Positions 1-7,797 of a stretch of DNA of 48,071 nt are shown one piece after another. The position numbers and the translations under genes were made by a program. The notes beneath the pieces are model-generated. The model was not told the DNA's origin, did not search any database, and saw nothing but the letters and a program-made list of their open reading frames with translations. Location of the stretch: assembly GCA_036824045.1 (NCBI GenBank), contig DAITAZ010000028.1:1-48071 (forward strand), in the 5' to 3' direction. Positions within the stretch are counted from its first letter, which is position 1; each line of letters opens with the position of its first letter. The DNA comes from DAITAZ01 sp036824045 (lineage in GTDB: Bacteria > Pseudomonadota > Gammaproteobacteria > Burkholderiales > Rhodocyclaceae).

Positions 1-335
1 GGGCAACCTTCGTCCGCGGCTGCTTCGTAACATTTCTCACCGCTACGGCGCTGCGCCGCAACAAAAAATTGATCCAGATCATCTTCCGCGTTACAAATAC
101 GACTTATTCTTATTATCAATGCTGATTACCATGCCTGCGCCCGGTTCCTGGGCTGCGGGTAATGGCCCACTCGGCATGCAGCCAGCCAGAGCCCTTCAGA
201 CAGGCGTTCCAGCCAGCCACCGGATGACAGACACAAAGCGCCGAGCCACCGGCACGGCACGGGGGTGTCTTGCCGTTGGCCACGCTGGCTCCTGCGGCAG
301 GACGATCCCCGGGGGAAAACGAAAAGGGGAAAGTC
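1..335. other. Upstream region without a recognised gene
   Basis: No convincing gene was found in these 335 bases. The first 120 bases are clearly more AT-rich than the rest of the window, as expected for a promoter region, and the remainder is probably leader for the operon beginning at 336. Short open frames here (for example one starting at 119) have no ribosome-binding site or recognisable protein family. The start codon at 336 is preceded by a purine-rich AAAAGGGGAAAG ribosome-binding site ending about 4 bases upstream. Confidence 0.5.
103..120. promoter_or_regulatory. Possible Fur-type operator (weak)
   Basis: The 18 bases here are built of TTATTCTTATTATCAAT-like hexamers. They resemble the AT-rich arrays of NATWAT units bound by Fur in proteobacteria, read on the minus strand as GATAAT followed by AAGAAT. 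The site lies about 215 bases before the first gene of a redox/porin operon. The match is loose, so this is only a candidate; it could equally be part of a promoter. Confidence 0.22.
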
Positions 336-1541
336 ATGCGCATCAAACCCATGGCAGCCGCCGTGGCCATCGCGTCGGCCTTGCTGGCCGCATGCGGCGG
401 AGGGGGCGGCGGGAGCGGAAGCGATTCGACCGGCAGTACGGGCTCCGTTACTGAATCAACCTTGTCGGATGTCGCCCTGCTGGGGGAAAAGCTCTTCAAC
501 GACACCACGCTCTCCAGCACGGGCAAGATGTCCTGCGCCAGTTGCCACGCGAAGGACAGCTTCCACGCCCCCTTCGATGGCCTGGCGGTACAGCCGGGCG
601 CGGAGCCGGGGCAGGAAACGGCTCGCAACAGCCCGTCACTGCGCTACCTGCGCTACAACACCAGCTTCAGCTTTGACAAGGAAGGCACACCCACTGGCGG
701 TTTTACCTGGGACGGGCGCTCCATCAGCATGGCGGATCAGGCCCGCGGCCCCCTGCTCGCCGCCAACGAGATGGCCAACACCAGCATCGCAGACGTGGTG
801 GCCAAGCTTTCCCGCTCGCCCAACGCAGCCGAATTCCGGCGGGTGTTCGGCGCCGACATCCTCAGCCGCCCGGCGGACGCCTTCGACCGCCTGCTGCTCG
901 CCCTGCAAAAGTACCAGCAGGAAGATCCGGACTTCGCTCCCTTCAGCAGCAAGTTCGACCTGTGGCTGGCGGGCAAGGTCAAGTTCTCCGAGGCGGAGGC
1001 CCGGGGCTGGGCCCTGTTCAACGACCCAAACAAGGGCAACTGCGCGGCCTGCCATGTGAGCACCTCCACGGGCAACGGCGTGCCACCGCTGTTTACCGAT
1101 TTCACCTACGATGCCGTCGGTGCCCCCCGCAACACGGCCATCAAGGCCAACGCTGACGCGGCCTATTACGACCTGGGCCTATGCGGCCCAACCCGCCAGG
1201 ACCTCACCGGCCGCACGGACCTGTGCGGTGCCTTCAAGGTGCCGAGCCTGCGCAACGTGGCCAAGACCGGGCCCTACTTCCACAACGGTGTATTCAAGAC
1301 GCTCGTGGACACGGTGCGCTTCTACATCCGGCGCGACACCCACCCGGAGGAGTTCTACCCCTTGGGAGGGGACGGTCTGCCGCTGAAATTCAACGACCTG
1401 CCCCCCGAATACCGGAAGAACGTCAACACCACCGAAGCCCCCTACAACCGGACCCTGGGCGACGAACCGGCACTGAACGAAGCGGAGATTGCCGATCTGG
1501 TGACCTTCCTCGAAACGCTCACCGACGGTTACCAGCCCTGA
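336..1541 (+). CDS. Di-heme cytochrome c peroxidase family lipoprotein (CcpA/MauG-like)
   Basis: A 401-residue exported protein with a lipoprotein signal ending LLAAC (Cys20), followed by a Gly/Ser-rich tether. Two c-type heme motifs are visible, CASCH at residues 67-71 and CAACH at 236-240, spaced as in the bacterial di-heme peroxidase/MauG family. Text after each motif is typical of that family (FHAPFDG after the first; SLRNVAKTGPYFHNG further on). It should sit in the periplasm anchored to a membrane and either reduce peroxide or oxidise a partner. The start at 336 is chosen because it gives an intact lipoprotein signal and has a good ribosome-binding site; a longer open frame reaches 270. 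It is the first gene of an operon with a porin and a flavin system, which suggests electron transfer with those partners. Substrate unknown. Confidence 0.85.
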   Translation: MRIKPMAAAVAIASALLAACGGGGGGSGSDSTGSTGSVTESTLSDVALLGEKLFNDTTLSSTGKMSCASCHAKDSFHAPFDGLAVQPGAEPGQETARNSPSLRYLRYNTSFSFDKEGTPTGGFTWDGRSISMADQARGPLLAANEMANTSIADVVAKLSRSPNAAEFRRVFGADILSRPADAFDRLLLALQKYQQEDPDFAPFSSKFDLWLAGKVKFSEAEARGWALFNDPNKGNCAACHVSTSTGNGVPPLFTDFTYDAVGAPRNTAIKANADAAYYDLGLCGPTRQDLTGRTDLCGAFKVPSLRNVAKTGPYFHNGVFKTLVDTVRFYIRRDTHPEEFYPLGGDGLPLKFNDLPPEYRKNVNTTEAPYNRTLGDEPALNEAEIADLVTFLETLTDGYQP

Positions 1542-1576
1542 GCACCAGCCACCGCATTGCAAGCACCGACACCACC

Positions 1577-2884
1577 ATGAACAAGCACACCGCCCTCTGC
1601 CTCGCCCTCGCCGCCGCCCTGGTGGCCCCCGCCCAAGCTGCCGGCGAAGACGAACTACGCGCCCGCATCGACCGTCTGGCCAGCGAACTGGAAACCCTCA
1701 AGAACGAACTCAACGCACTCAAAGCCCGGCCCGAGGCCACCGCCCCGGCGATGTCCGCGGCCCCCCCGGCCGCCATCCAGGGTGCAGCCTCTGCCGCAGG
1801 CACCGGCGTGGCCGGCAACACCACCCTCGTCGGCTACGGCGAAATCAATATGAACGCCTACCGGCGTGATCGCACCCAGAATCAGGTGGACATCCGCCGT
1901 GCGGTCTTTGGCATCGCCCACCAAGCCTCCGCGCGCACCCGCATCGTGTCCGAACTGGAAGTGGAGCACGCCGTCACCTCCGCCGACGACGCCGGCGAAG
2001 TGGCCGTGGAACAGCTCTACGTGGAACACCAGCTCAACGACAAGATAGCGCTCAAGGGCGGTCTTTTCCTCATTCCCATGGGCTTTCTCAACCTGGTGCA
2101 CGAGCCCACCAACTATTACGGTGTGGAACGCAACTTCGTGGAGACGGCCATCATCCCCAGCACCTGGCGTGAAGTCGGGCTCTCCGCCTTCGGCGTGACC
2201 GAGGCCGGCCTGCGCTGGGATGTGGGCCTGACCACCGGCTTCGACTTCAGCAAATGGGACGCCACGGAAGGGAGGGAATCGCCCTTGGGCGCGATCCATC
2301 AGGAAGGTCAGAACGCCCGTTCGAAAAACCTCTCCACCTACGCATCGCTGGCCTGGCGGGGCACGCCCGGCCTCGACATCGGCGGCGCTGTCTTCACCGG
2401 CAAAGCCGGCCACGGCAACAAGGACGAAGCCCCCTCCCGCTTCGCGCTGCTCAACAACGCCCGCCTCACCTTGTGGGATATGCACGCCCGGTGGACACCC
2501 GGCCGGTGGGATCTGGCCGCCCTGTACGCCCGGGGCACCATCAGCAATACCGGCGACTACAACCTCGCCACCACCCTGGACGGTGTGGGCAATGTCATCC
2601 CCCGGCGCTTTTTCGGCTGGTACGGTCAAGCCGCCTACCACGCCTGGAAGAGCGGTGAGTACGCCCTGACCCCGTTTGTGCGGCATGAGCGCTTCAACAC
2701 GGCCGCCGCCTACAGCAGCCTGACCACCGGCCTCAGCCTGGAGCCCGGCCGCACCGAGCGGGTATGGACAGTTGGCGCCAACCTCAAGGTGGGCGGCAAC
2801 GTGGTGCTAAAGGCAGACTACCAGCGCTTCAAGGAAGACCGAAACATGGACCGGATCAACCTGGGCCTGGGCTATAGCTTCTGA
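1577..2884 (+). CDS. Outer-membrane porin, phosphate-selective O/P-like, with N-terminal coiled coil
   Basis: A 435-residue protein with a Sec signal (MNKHTALCLALAAALVAPAQA) and then a charged heptad-like stretch at about residues 25-60 (RIDRLASELETLKNELNAL), as in porins that trimerise through an N-terminal coiled coil. The rest alternates aromatic and polar residues and ends in LGLGYSF, with the terminal Phe typical of barrel proteins handled by the Bam machinery. It begins 35 bases after the cytochrome gene and ends 17 bases before the FMN-binding gene, so it is cotranscribed. It probably admits the substrate of, or an ion for, the neighbouring redox proteins. The substrate cannot be read from the sequence. 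No clear ribosome-binding site precedes the ATG. Confidence 0.75.
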   Translation: MNKHTALCLALAAALVAPAQAAGEDELRARIDRLASELETLKNELNALKARPEATAPAMSAAPPAAIQGAASAAGTGVAGNTTLVGYGEINMNAYRRDRTQNQVDIRRAVFGIAHQASARTRIVSELEVEHAVTSADDAGEVAVEQLYVEHQLNDKIALKGGLFLIPMGFLNLVHEPTNYYGVERNFVETAIIPSTWREVGLSAFGVTEAGLRWDVGLTTGFDFSKWDATEGRESPLGAIHQEGQNARSKNLSTYASLAWRGTPGLDIGGAVFTGKAGHGNKDEAPSRFALLNNARLTLWDMHARWTPGRWDLAALYARGTISNTGDYNLATTLDGVGNVIPRRFFGWYGQAAYHAWKSGEYALTPFVRHERFNTAAAYSSLTTGLSLEPGRTERVWTVGANLKVGGNVVLKADYQRFKEDRNMDRINLGLGYSF

Positions 2885-2901
2885 CGCGATGGAGCCACAC
2901 C

Positions 2902-3471
2902 ATGTCCCACGCCCCCTGGGTCCGTCTTTCCGCGACCGCGCTGGCGGCCACTGCCGGCGCCACCGCGGGCTTTGCCCCTCCGGCCATCGGCGCCCAGTAC
3001 CTGAGCGCCGAGCAGGCTCCCAAGGCTTTGTTCGCTGAGGCCGACCGCTTCGACGTGCGGGTTCTGCGCCTGACGCCCGATCAACTCAAGGCACTGGATG
3101 GCCTCGCCCCGGTGCGCCAGCGCGGCGAAGTTCGGGTAATCGACGCCTGGGCGGGCAACCGCAGGCTGGGCACGGTCTACATTGACGACGTGATCGGCAA
3201 AGTGGAATGGATCACCTACGCCCTGGCGCTCAGCCCCGAAGGCGAAGTACGCGGGCTGGAGATCCTGGAGTACCGGGAAACCCACGGTTTCGAGGTACGC
3301 ACCGCCGCTTGGCGCAGGCAGTTTTCCGGCCACCGCGCGGGGCAGCCGCTCAACTTTGGCGAAGACATCAAGAACATCAGCGGCGCCACCCTTTCCTGCG
3401 CTCATCTCACCGCCGGGGTCCAACGGCTGCTCGCGCTGCACCAGCAACTGGCGCGGAACGGTTCCCGGTGA
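2902..3471 (+). CDS. Periplasmic FMN-binding domain protein (covalently flavinylated)
   Basis: A 189-residue protein with a hydrophobic, Ala-rich export signal over the first 30 residues. Near the C terminus it has ISGATLS, matching the flavinylation motif S/T-G-A-T of RnfG/NqrC-type FMN-binding domains. Thr163 is the predicted site where FMN is joined through phosphate by ApbE, and the gene for that enzyme overlaps this one by four bases. The preceding segment (LEILEYRETHGFEV) is also typical of the FMN-binding domain. No Rnf or Nqr subunits are nearby, so this is a stand-alone flavin carrier serving the local operon. It could pass electrons between the membrane protein at 4343 and the di-heme protein. 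Confidence 0.82.
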   Translation: MSHAPWVRLSATALAATAGATAGFAPPAIGAQYLSAEQAPKALFAEADRFDVRVLRLTPDQLKALDGLAPVRQRGEVRVIDAWAGNRRLGTVYIDDVIGKVEWITYALALSPEGEVRGLEILEYRETHGFEVRTAAWRRQFSGHRAGQPLNFGEDIKNISGATLSCAHLTAGVQRLLALHQQLARNGSR

Positions 3472-4346
3472 CGCCCGCCCACTGCCAGCGCGCCCGCCCC
3501 TGGCTGGGCACCTACGTGCATATCGAGGCCGTAGCGCCCGCGCCGGCGCAGGCGTTGGCCGCCGTCGAGGCCGCCTTTGCTGCGGTGGCGCAAGTGCACG
3601 CCACCCTGGGCTTCCAGGCCGCCGACAGCGAGCTGACCCGACTGAACCGCCTCGCCCATCTGGCCCCCCAAGCCGTCGGGCCCGACACCTGGGCCGTGCT
3701 GCAGCTCGCCCACGCCCTGCACACGGCCAGCGGCGGTGCTTTCGATCCTGCGGTCGCACCCTGCCTGGCCCGGCGCAGCGACCTGTGCCCCCCGCCGGCG
3801 CTTCCCGAGCCGAGCGGCACCTGGCGGGATGTGGCACTGCTACCCGGCCACCGCATTCGCTACCGCCGCCCCCTGTGGCTGGACTTTGGCGGGCTGGCCA
3901 AAGGCTACGCGGTGGACCGGGCCATCGCCGCCCTGCTCCAGGCTGGAGCCCACGCCGGTCGGGTCAATGCGGGGGGCGATCTGGCAGCGTTCGGCCCGGA
4001 CCTGCGCACGCCGCTGCAGGTTCGCCACCCGGGCAACCCGGCATCCACGCTGCCGCTCGGCCAGATCCGCGATGGCGCGGCCGCCACTTCCGCCGGATAT
4101 TTTGGGTGTGACGCGCTGGCCATCGTAGACCCGGAAACCGGCACGCCACTGCCGGCCGGGGTCAGCATCACCGTCCTCGCCCCCACCTGCGCCCTGGCCG
4201 ACGGTCTGACCAAGGTGGTAGCCCTCAGGGCGGAAGCGGCCACCGCCTGCCTGAGACACTTCAACGCCAGTGCCACCATCATCGACAGCGCTGGAAATCT
4301 GAGCGCCTGCGGCGAGTTCCTGTCGCGACTTCAACGCCAGCCATGA
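3468..4346 (+). CDS. apbE: FAD:protein FMN transferase
   Basis: A 292-residue ApbE family enzyme. It transfers FMN from FAD to a Thr in partner proteins, using a divalent metal. Family landmarks are present: LGTYVHIEA near the start, DFGGLAKGYAVD beginning at Asp139, NAGGDLAAFG beginning at Asn167, ATSAGYF, and a C-terminal ADGLTK metal/flavin region. The GTG start overlaps the stop of the FMN-binding gene (GTGA), which argues for translational coupling to its likely substrate. No lipoprotein signal is visible at this start, although many ApbE proteins are exported and lipidated. Either an upstream start is used or the enzyme acts in the cytoplasm or is exported by another route. Confidence 0.87.
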   Translation: MTPAHCQRARPWLGTYVHIEAVAPAPAQALAAVEAAFAAVAQVHATLGFQAADSELTRLNRLAHLAPQAVGPDTWAVLQLAHALHTASGGAFDPAVAPCLARRSDLCPPPALPEPSGTWRDVALLPGHRIRYRRPLWLDFGGLAKGYAVDRAIAALLQAGAHAGRVNAGGDLAAFGPDLRTPLQVRHPGNPASTLPLGQIRDGAAATSAGYFGCDALAIVDPETGTPLPAGVSITVLAPTCALADGLTKVVALRAEAATACLRHFNASATIIDSAGNLSACGEFLSRLQRQP

Positions 4347-4777
4347 CGCCCGCCACCCGCCAGCCCCCACGCCTGCGCCGCACCCTGCAAACCCTGACCT
4401 GCCTGCTCACCGCCAGCGGCATCCTGTGGCTGCTCGCCCACCACGCTCTGCCCCTGCCCGAAGACGCCGCCCGCCACCCGCTGGAAGCCTGGAGCCTGCG
4501 CATCCATGGCGGGGTGGCCATGGCCGCCCTCTTCGCCCTGGGCGCAGCCACCTGGTCCCACGTGCCCGCCGCCTGGCGCCTGCGCCGCAACATGACCAGC
4601 GGTCTGCTCCTAACGGTACTCTGGCTCGCCCTCGGTCTCACCGGCTATGGGCTCTACTACCTGACCGACGACACCTGGCGCACCGGTTTCAGCCTTGCCC
4701 ACTGGCTGGCCGGTCTCGCCGTCCCGGTGGCGCTCGCCCTGCACCTGCTTCGCCCCGGGTGTGACGGCAGAAGTTAA
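4343..4777 (+). CDS. Four-helix membrane protein, probable b-type cytochrome (DUF4405-like)
   Basis: A 144-residue integral membrane protein overlapping apbE by ATGA. Four hydrophobic segments are seen at roughly residues 17-33, 57-75, 87-107 and 117-137. Histidines at 55, 73, 120 and 134 fall in or at the ends of helices, as expected for axial heme ligands. Small four-helix DUF4405-type proteins are known from flavinylation-linked gene clusters, where they are proposed to move electrons from the quinone pool to periplasmic flavins. I infer the same role here. The family assignment is by architecture and context, not by a strong motif. Confidence 0.55.
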   Translation: MTPATRQPPRLRRTLQTLTCLLTASGILWLLAHHALPLPEDAARHPLEAWSLRIHGGVAMAALFALGAATWSHVPAAWRLRRNMTSGLLLTVLWLALGLTGYGLYYLTDDTWRTGFSLAHWLAGLAVPVALALHLLRPGCDGRS

Positions 4778-4803
4778 AATCCCGCCCTTCTTCAACAGGC
4801 GGG
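4774..4803 (+). promoter_or_regulatory. TAAAAT box and leader hairpin before rpiA
   Basis: A TAAAAT hexamer (4774-4779) that could serve as a -10 element overlaps the left arm of a perfect 7-bp inverted repeat, TCCCGCC at 4779-4785 and GGCGGGA at 4797-4803, with an 11-base loop. The right arm contains the only purine-rich stretch before the rpiA ATG at 4814, so the hairpin could hide the ribosome-binding site. No good -35 element and no T-run follow. A similar layout precedes mutL. Confidence 0.3.
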
Positions 4804-4813
4804 ACGACAGAAC

Positions 4814-5473
4814 ATGACCCAGGATGAACTGAAGCAGGCGGTGGGCCGCGCCGCACTGCGCTATGTGGTGGAAGGCGCGGTCGTCGGCGTGGGCACCGGC
4901 TCCACCGCCAACCACTTCATCGATGCGCTGGCCGCGCTCAAGGCGCGCATTCCCGGCGCCGTCGCCAGTTCCGAAGCCACCGCCCGGCGCCTGGCGGGCC
5001 ATGGCATCCCGGTACTCGACCTGAACGACGTGAGCGACATTCCCGTCTACGTGGATGGCGCGGATGAAATCGACCACGCCATGGCCATGATCAAGGGTGG
5101 TGGCGGCGCGCTGACGCGGGAAAAGATCGTCGCCGCCGTGGCCACGAAGTTCGTCTGCATCGCCGATGGGTCCAAGCTGGTGCGCACCCTGGGCACGTTC
5201 CCGCTGCCGGTCGAGGTGATCCCCATGGCACGGGCCCATGTGGCGCGCGAACTCGCGGCGCTGGGCGGCACCCCTCGGCTGCGGGAGGGCTTCGTGACCG
5301 ACAACGGCAACCTCATCCTGGACGTGCATGGCCTGAGCATCACCGATCCCAAGGGCCTCGAAACCGAGATCGACCATATCACGGGGGTGGTGACCAGCGG
5401 ACTGTTCGCCCGACGGGGCGCCGACGTGCTGCTGCTGGGCACCGACGACGGGGTGAAAACCCTGATCGCGTGA
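4814..5473 (+). CDS. rpiA: Ribose-5-phosphate isomerase A
   Basis: A 219-residue cytosolic enzyme interconverting ribose 5-phosphate and ribulose 5-phosphate in the pentose phosphate pathway. Its length matches the family. Seen motifs are GVGTGSTANHFIDAL (phosphate loop), YVDGADEID with the catalytic-region aspartates, KGGGGALTREKI, and NGNLILDVHG near the C terminus. It begins 36 bases after the flavin operon, with a hairpin between, so it may be expressed separately. The next gene, phoU, follows after 76 bases. Confidence 0.96.
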   Translation: MTQDELKQAVGRAALRYVVEGAVVGVGTGSTANHFIDALAALKARIPGAVASSEATARRLAGHGIPVLDLNDVSDIPVYVDGADEIDHAMAMIKGGGGALTREKIVAAVATKFVCIADGSKLVRTLGTFPLPVEVIPMARAHVARELAALGGTPRLREGFVTDNGNLILDVHGLSITDPKGLETEIDHITGVVTSGLFARRGADVLLLGTDDGVKTLIA

Positions 5474-5549
5474 GTTATTGCAACAAAATCGTCACTTTCG
5501 CCTGCTATCGTTGATAGACGACGATCATCCCCTGAACTGGGCACACTTC

Positions 5550-6248
5550 ATGCACGACCACACCTCCAAGCAATTCGATGCCGAACTGGACAGTATCCGC
5601 ACCCGCGTCCTGCAAATGGGCGGGCTGGTGGAGCAGCAAATCGCCAATGCCATGGATGGACTGGCCTCCGCCGACATGGGGCTGATCGACACGGTGATCG
5701 CCAACGACAACCGGGTGAACCTGCTGGAAGTGGAGCTGGACGAGTCCTGCAGCCACGTGATCGCCAAGCGCCAGCCGGCCGCGTCGGACCTGCGTACCAT
5801 CATGATGGTGATCAAGACCATCACCGATCTGGAGCGCATTGGCGACGAAGCCAAGAAGATCTCCAAGATGGCCAAGCTCATCCACGGCAGCGACATGCTG
5901 TTCGTGCCCCGGGTGGAAATGCGCCACGCCTCCGAACTTGCCCGGGAGATGCTGCGCAAGGCGCTGGACGCCTTTGCCCGCCTCGATCCCGTGGCGGCGC
6001 TGGATGTGGTGCGCCAGGACAAGAGCGTGGACGCGGAGTTTCGCGCCATCATGCGCCAGCTCATCACCTTCATGATGGAAGACCCGCGCACCATCTCCCA
6101 CGGGCTGGAGCTTCTGTTCGTCGCCAAGGCCATCGAGCGCATCGGCGACCACGCCAAGAACATGGCCGAGTACGTCGTCTATATGGTCAAGGGCCGGGAC
6201 GTGCGCCACACCAGCGTCGAAGTGATCGAGCGGGAAGTCAACGGGTAA
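5550..6248 (+). CDS. phoU: Phosphate signalling protein PhoU
   Basis: A 232-residue all-helical protein made of two PhoU repeats; the metal-binding pattern E/DxxxD recurs (DLERIGDEAKKI in the first half, IERIGDHAKNMAEY in the second). PhoU links the Pst phosphate transporter to the PhoR sensor kinase and restrains uptake when phosphate is plentiful. The ATG at 5550 is chosen because MHDHTSKQFDAEL is the usual N terminus of proteobacterial PhoU; the open frame runs back to 5478. No pst or phoBR genes are beside it, an arrangement found in some Betaproteobacteria. A strong terminator follows. Confidence 0.95.
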   Translation: MHDHTSKQFDAELDSIRTRVLQMGGLVEQQIANAMDGLASADMGLIDTVIANDNRVNLLEVELDESCSHVIAKRQPAASDLRTIMMVIKTITDLERIGDEAKKISKMAKLIHGSDMLFVPRVEMRHASELAREMLRKALDAFARLDPVAALDVVRQDKSVDAEFRAIMRQLITFMMEDPRTISHGLELLFVAKAIERIGDHAKNMAEYVVYMVKGRDVRHTSVEVIEREVNG

Positions 6249-6269
6249 GCCCCGCTGCGGCACGCTCCG

Positions 6270-6292
6270 GGCCGCCTGCGGGCGGCCTTTTT
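6270..6292 (+). terminator. Intrinsic terminator after phoU
   Basis: A perfect 7-bp stem, GGCCGCC at 6270-6276 and GGCGGCC at 6281-6287, with a TGCG loop, is followed at once by five T residues. It lies 21 bases after the phoU stop. Confidence 0.88.
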
Positions 6293-6485
6293 GTTGCCCC
6301 CCGCGGCCGGGGCCTCAGCCCGCCTGCGTGCCGGCTGCGCCCGGATCTTGGCGCGGATCGCCCGGCATTTCGTCATTGCCCCCCGCCCCGCTCCTCTGGC
6401 AGACTCCCCCGCTTTGCGTTGCGAGCCGTGGCGACCCCATGCCGCACCGTGTCCGGCGCCTTTCTCAAACTTCCGGTTTCCTGCC

Positions 6486-7382
6486 ATGTGGTTCAAGAAT
6501 CTTCAGCTCTACCGCCTGCCCGCCCCCTGGGATATCCCCATTGAAAAGATGGCCGAACAACTGGAACGGATGCTGTTCCAGCCCTGCGGCAGCCAGGACA
6601 TGCAAAGCCGGGGCTGGGTGCCGCCCCGCGAAGGCGTTCTGGTGCACAGCGTGGCGGGCCAGTGGCTCGTCGCCCTGCGCAGCGAACAGAAGCTGCTGCC
6701 CTCCTCCGTGGTGAACCAGTTCGCCCAGGAGCGGGCCGAGGAGATCGAGGCGCAGCAGGGCTACAAGCCCGGACGCAAGCAGATGAAGGAGATCAAGGAG
6801 GCTGTGCTGCAGGAACTGCTGCCCCGCGCCTTCGCCCGCCGCCGCACCACTTACGTCTGGATTGACACCCGCAATGGCTGGCTGGCGGTGGATGCGCCCA
6901 GCAGCACCAAGGCCGACGAAGTGCTCGAAGCCCTGATCAAGACCCTGGACGATTTCCCCATCCGCCTGCTCAAGACCCAGCGCTCCCCCGCCTCGGCCAT
7001 GACGGAGTGGCTGGTGGGCGAAGCGCCTCCCGGCTTCACCGTGGACCGGGACTGCGAGCTGCGCTCCGCGGTGGAGGAGAAATCCGCCGTACGCTACGTG
7101 CGCCACCCCCTGGAAGGCGACGAAGTCCGCCACCACATCACCGAAGGCAAGTTCCCCACCCGGCTGGCGCTCACCTGGGCGGACAGGATCTCCTTCGTGC
7201 TCACCGAGAAACTCGAAATCAAGAAACTCGGCTTCCTCGACGTGCTTCAGGAAGAAGCGGAAAGCCAGGCCGTTACTGCCGACGAACAGTTCGACGCGGA
7301 CTTCGCCTTGATGAGTGCCGAGCTGGCCCGCTTCCTCCCTGATCTGGTGGACGCCCTGGGCGGCGAGGAAGAAGCCCCCTGA
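6486..7382 (+). CDS. rdgC: Recombination-associated protein RdgC
   Basis: A 298-residue protein, close to the 303 residues of E. coli RdgC. The N terminus MWFKNLQLYRL is diagnostic, and internal text such as QEKQLLPSSVVNQ-like (here EQKLLPSSVVNQF) and LTWADRISFVLTEKLEIKKL matches the family. RdgC is a nucleoid-associated DNA-binding ring that limits RecA-dependent recombination. The longer open frame back to 6291 is rejected because family members begin at this MWF. About 190 bases after the phoU terminator hold its promoter, though no clear hexamers stand out. Confidence 0.95.
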   Translation: MWFKNLQLYRLPAPWDIPIEKMAEQLERMLFQPCGSQDMQSRGWVPPREGVLVHSVAGQWLVALRSEQKLLPSSVVNQFAQERAEEIEAQQGYKPGRKQMKEIKEAVLQELLPRAFARRRTTYVWIDTRNGWLAVDAPSSTKADEVLEALIKTLDDFPIRLLKTQRSPASAMTEWLVGEAPPGFTVDRDCELRSAVEEKSAVRYVRHPLEGDEVRHHITEGKFPTRLALTWADRISFVLTEKLEIKKLGFLDVLQEEAESQAVTADEQFDADFALMSAELARFLPDLVDALGGEEEAP

Positions 7383-7395
7383 GCCCCGCCCCGCC

Positions 7396-7797
7396 ATGGC
7401 ACGCGCAACGCCCGCCCCCATCTGCCCCTGCGGCTCAGGCCAGCCTCTGAACGACTGTTGTGGCCGCTGCCACCAGGGCAGCCCGGCCGCCACCGCCGAA
7501 GCGTTGATGCGCTCCCGCTACAGCGCCTACGTGCTGGGCCTGGAGGACTACCTTCTCGCCACCTGGCATCCAGACACCCGGCCCGCGGCCCTCAATCTGC
7601 ACGACCAGGAGCCCCGCCCGACCTGGCTGGGCCTGCAGGTGCGGCGGTTTGAGCAAACCGGGCCCGACACGGCCCTGGTGGAATTCGTTGCCCGCTACCG
7701 GGTGGGAGGACGGGCCCACCGCCTGCTTGAAACCAGCCGCTTCGAGCGGCTCGGGGGGCTGTGGGTCTACCGGGACGGAGAATTCCCCGCCGCCTGA
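7396..7797 (+). CDS. YchJ-like SEC-C motif protein (UPF0225)
   Basis: A 133-residue protein starting 13 bases after rdgC. The N terminus carries CPCGSGQPLNDCC, the SEC-C zinc-binding motif, followed by a second cysteine-rich turn and LMRSRYSAYVLG, hallmarks of the YchJ/UPF0225 family with an NTF2-like body. Its biochemical role is not established; the metal site may mediate protein or nucleic-acid contacts. The 3' end overlaps the convergent exporter gene by about 30 bases. Confidence 0.88.
   Translation: MARATPAPICPCGSGQPLNDCCGRCHQGSPAATAEALMRSRYSAYVLGLEDYLLATWHPDTRPAALNLHDQEPRPTWLGLQVRRFEQTGPDTALVEFVARYRVGGRAHRLLETSRFERLGGLWVYRDGEFPAA

Noticed and set aside
5489..5500. CGTCACTTTCGC near 5489 matching GCGAAAGTGAC near 10031 in inverted orientation
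   Set aside because: An 11-base match between two intergenic places is expected by chance in a window of this size, and the flanks do not match.
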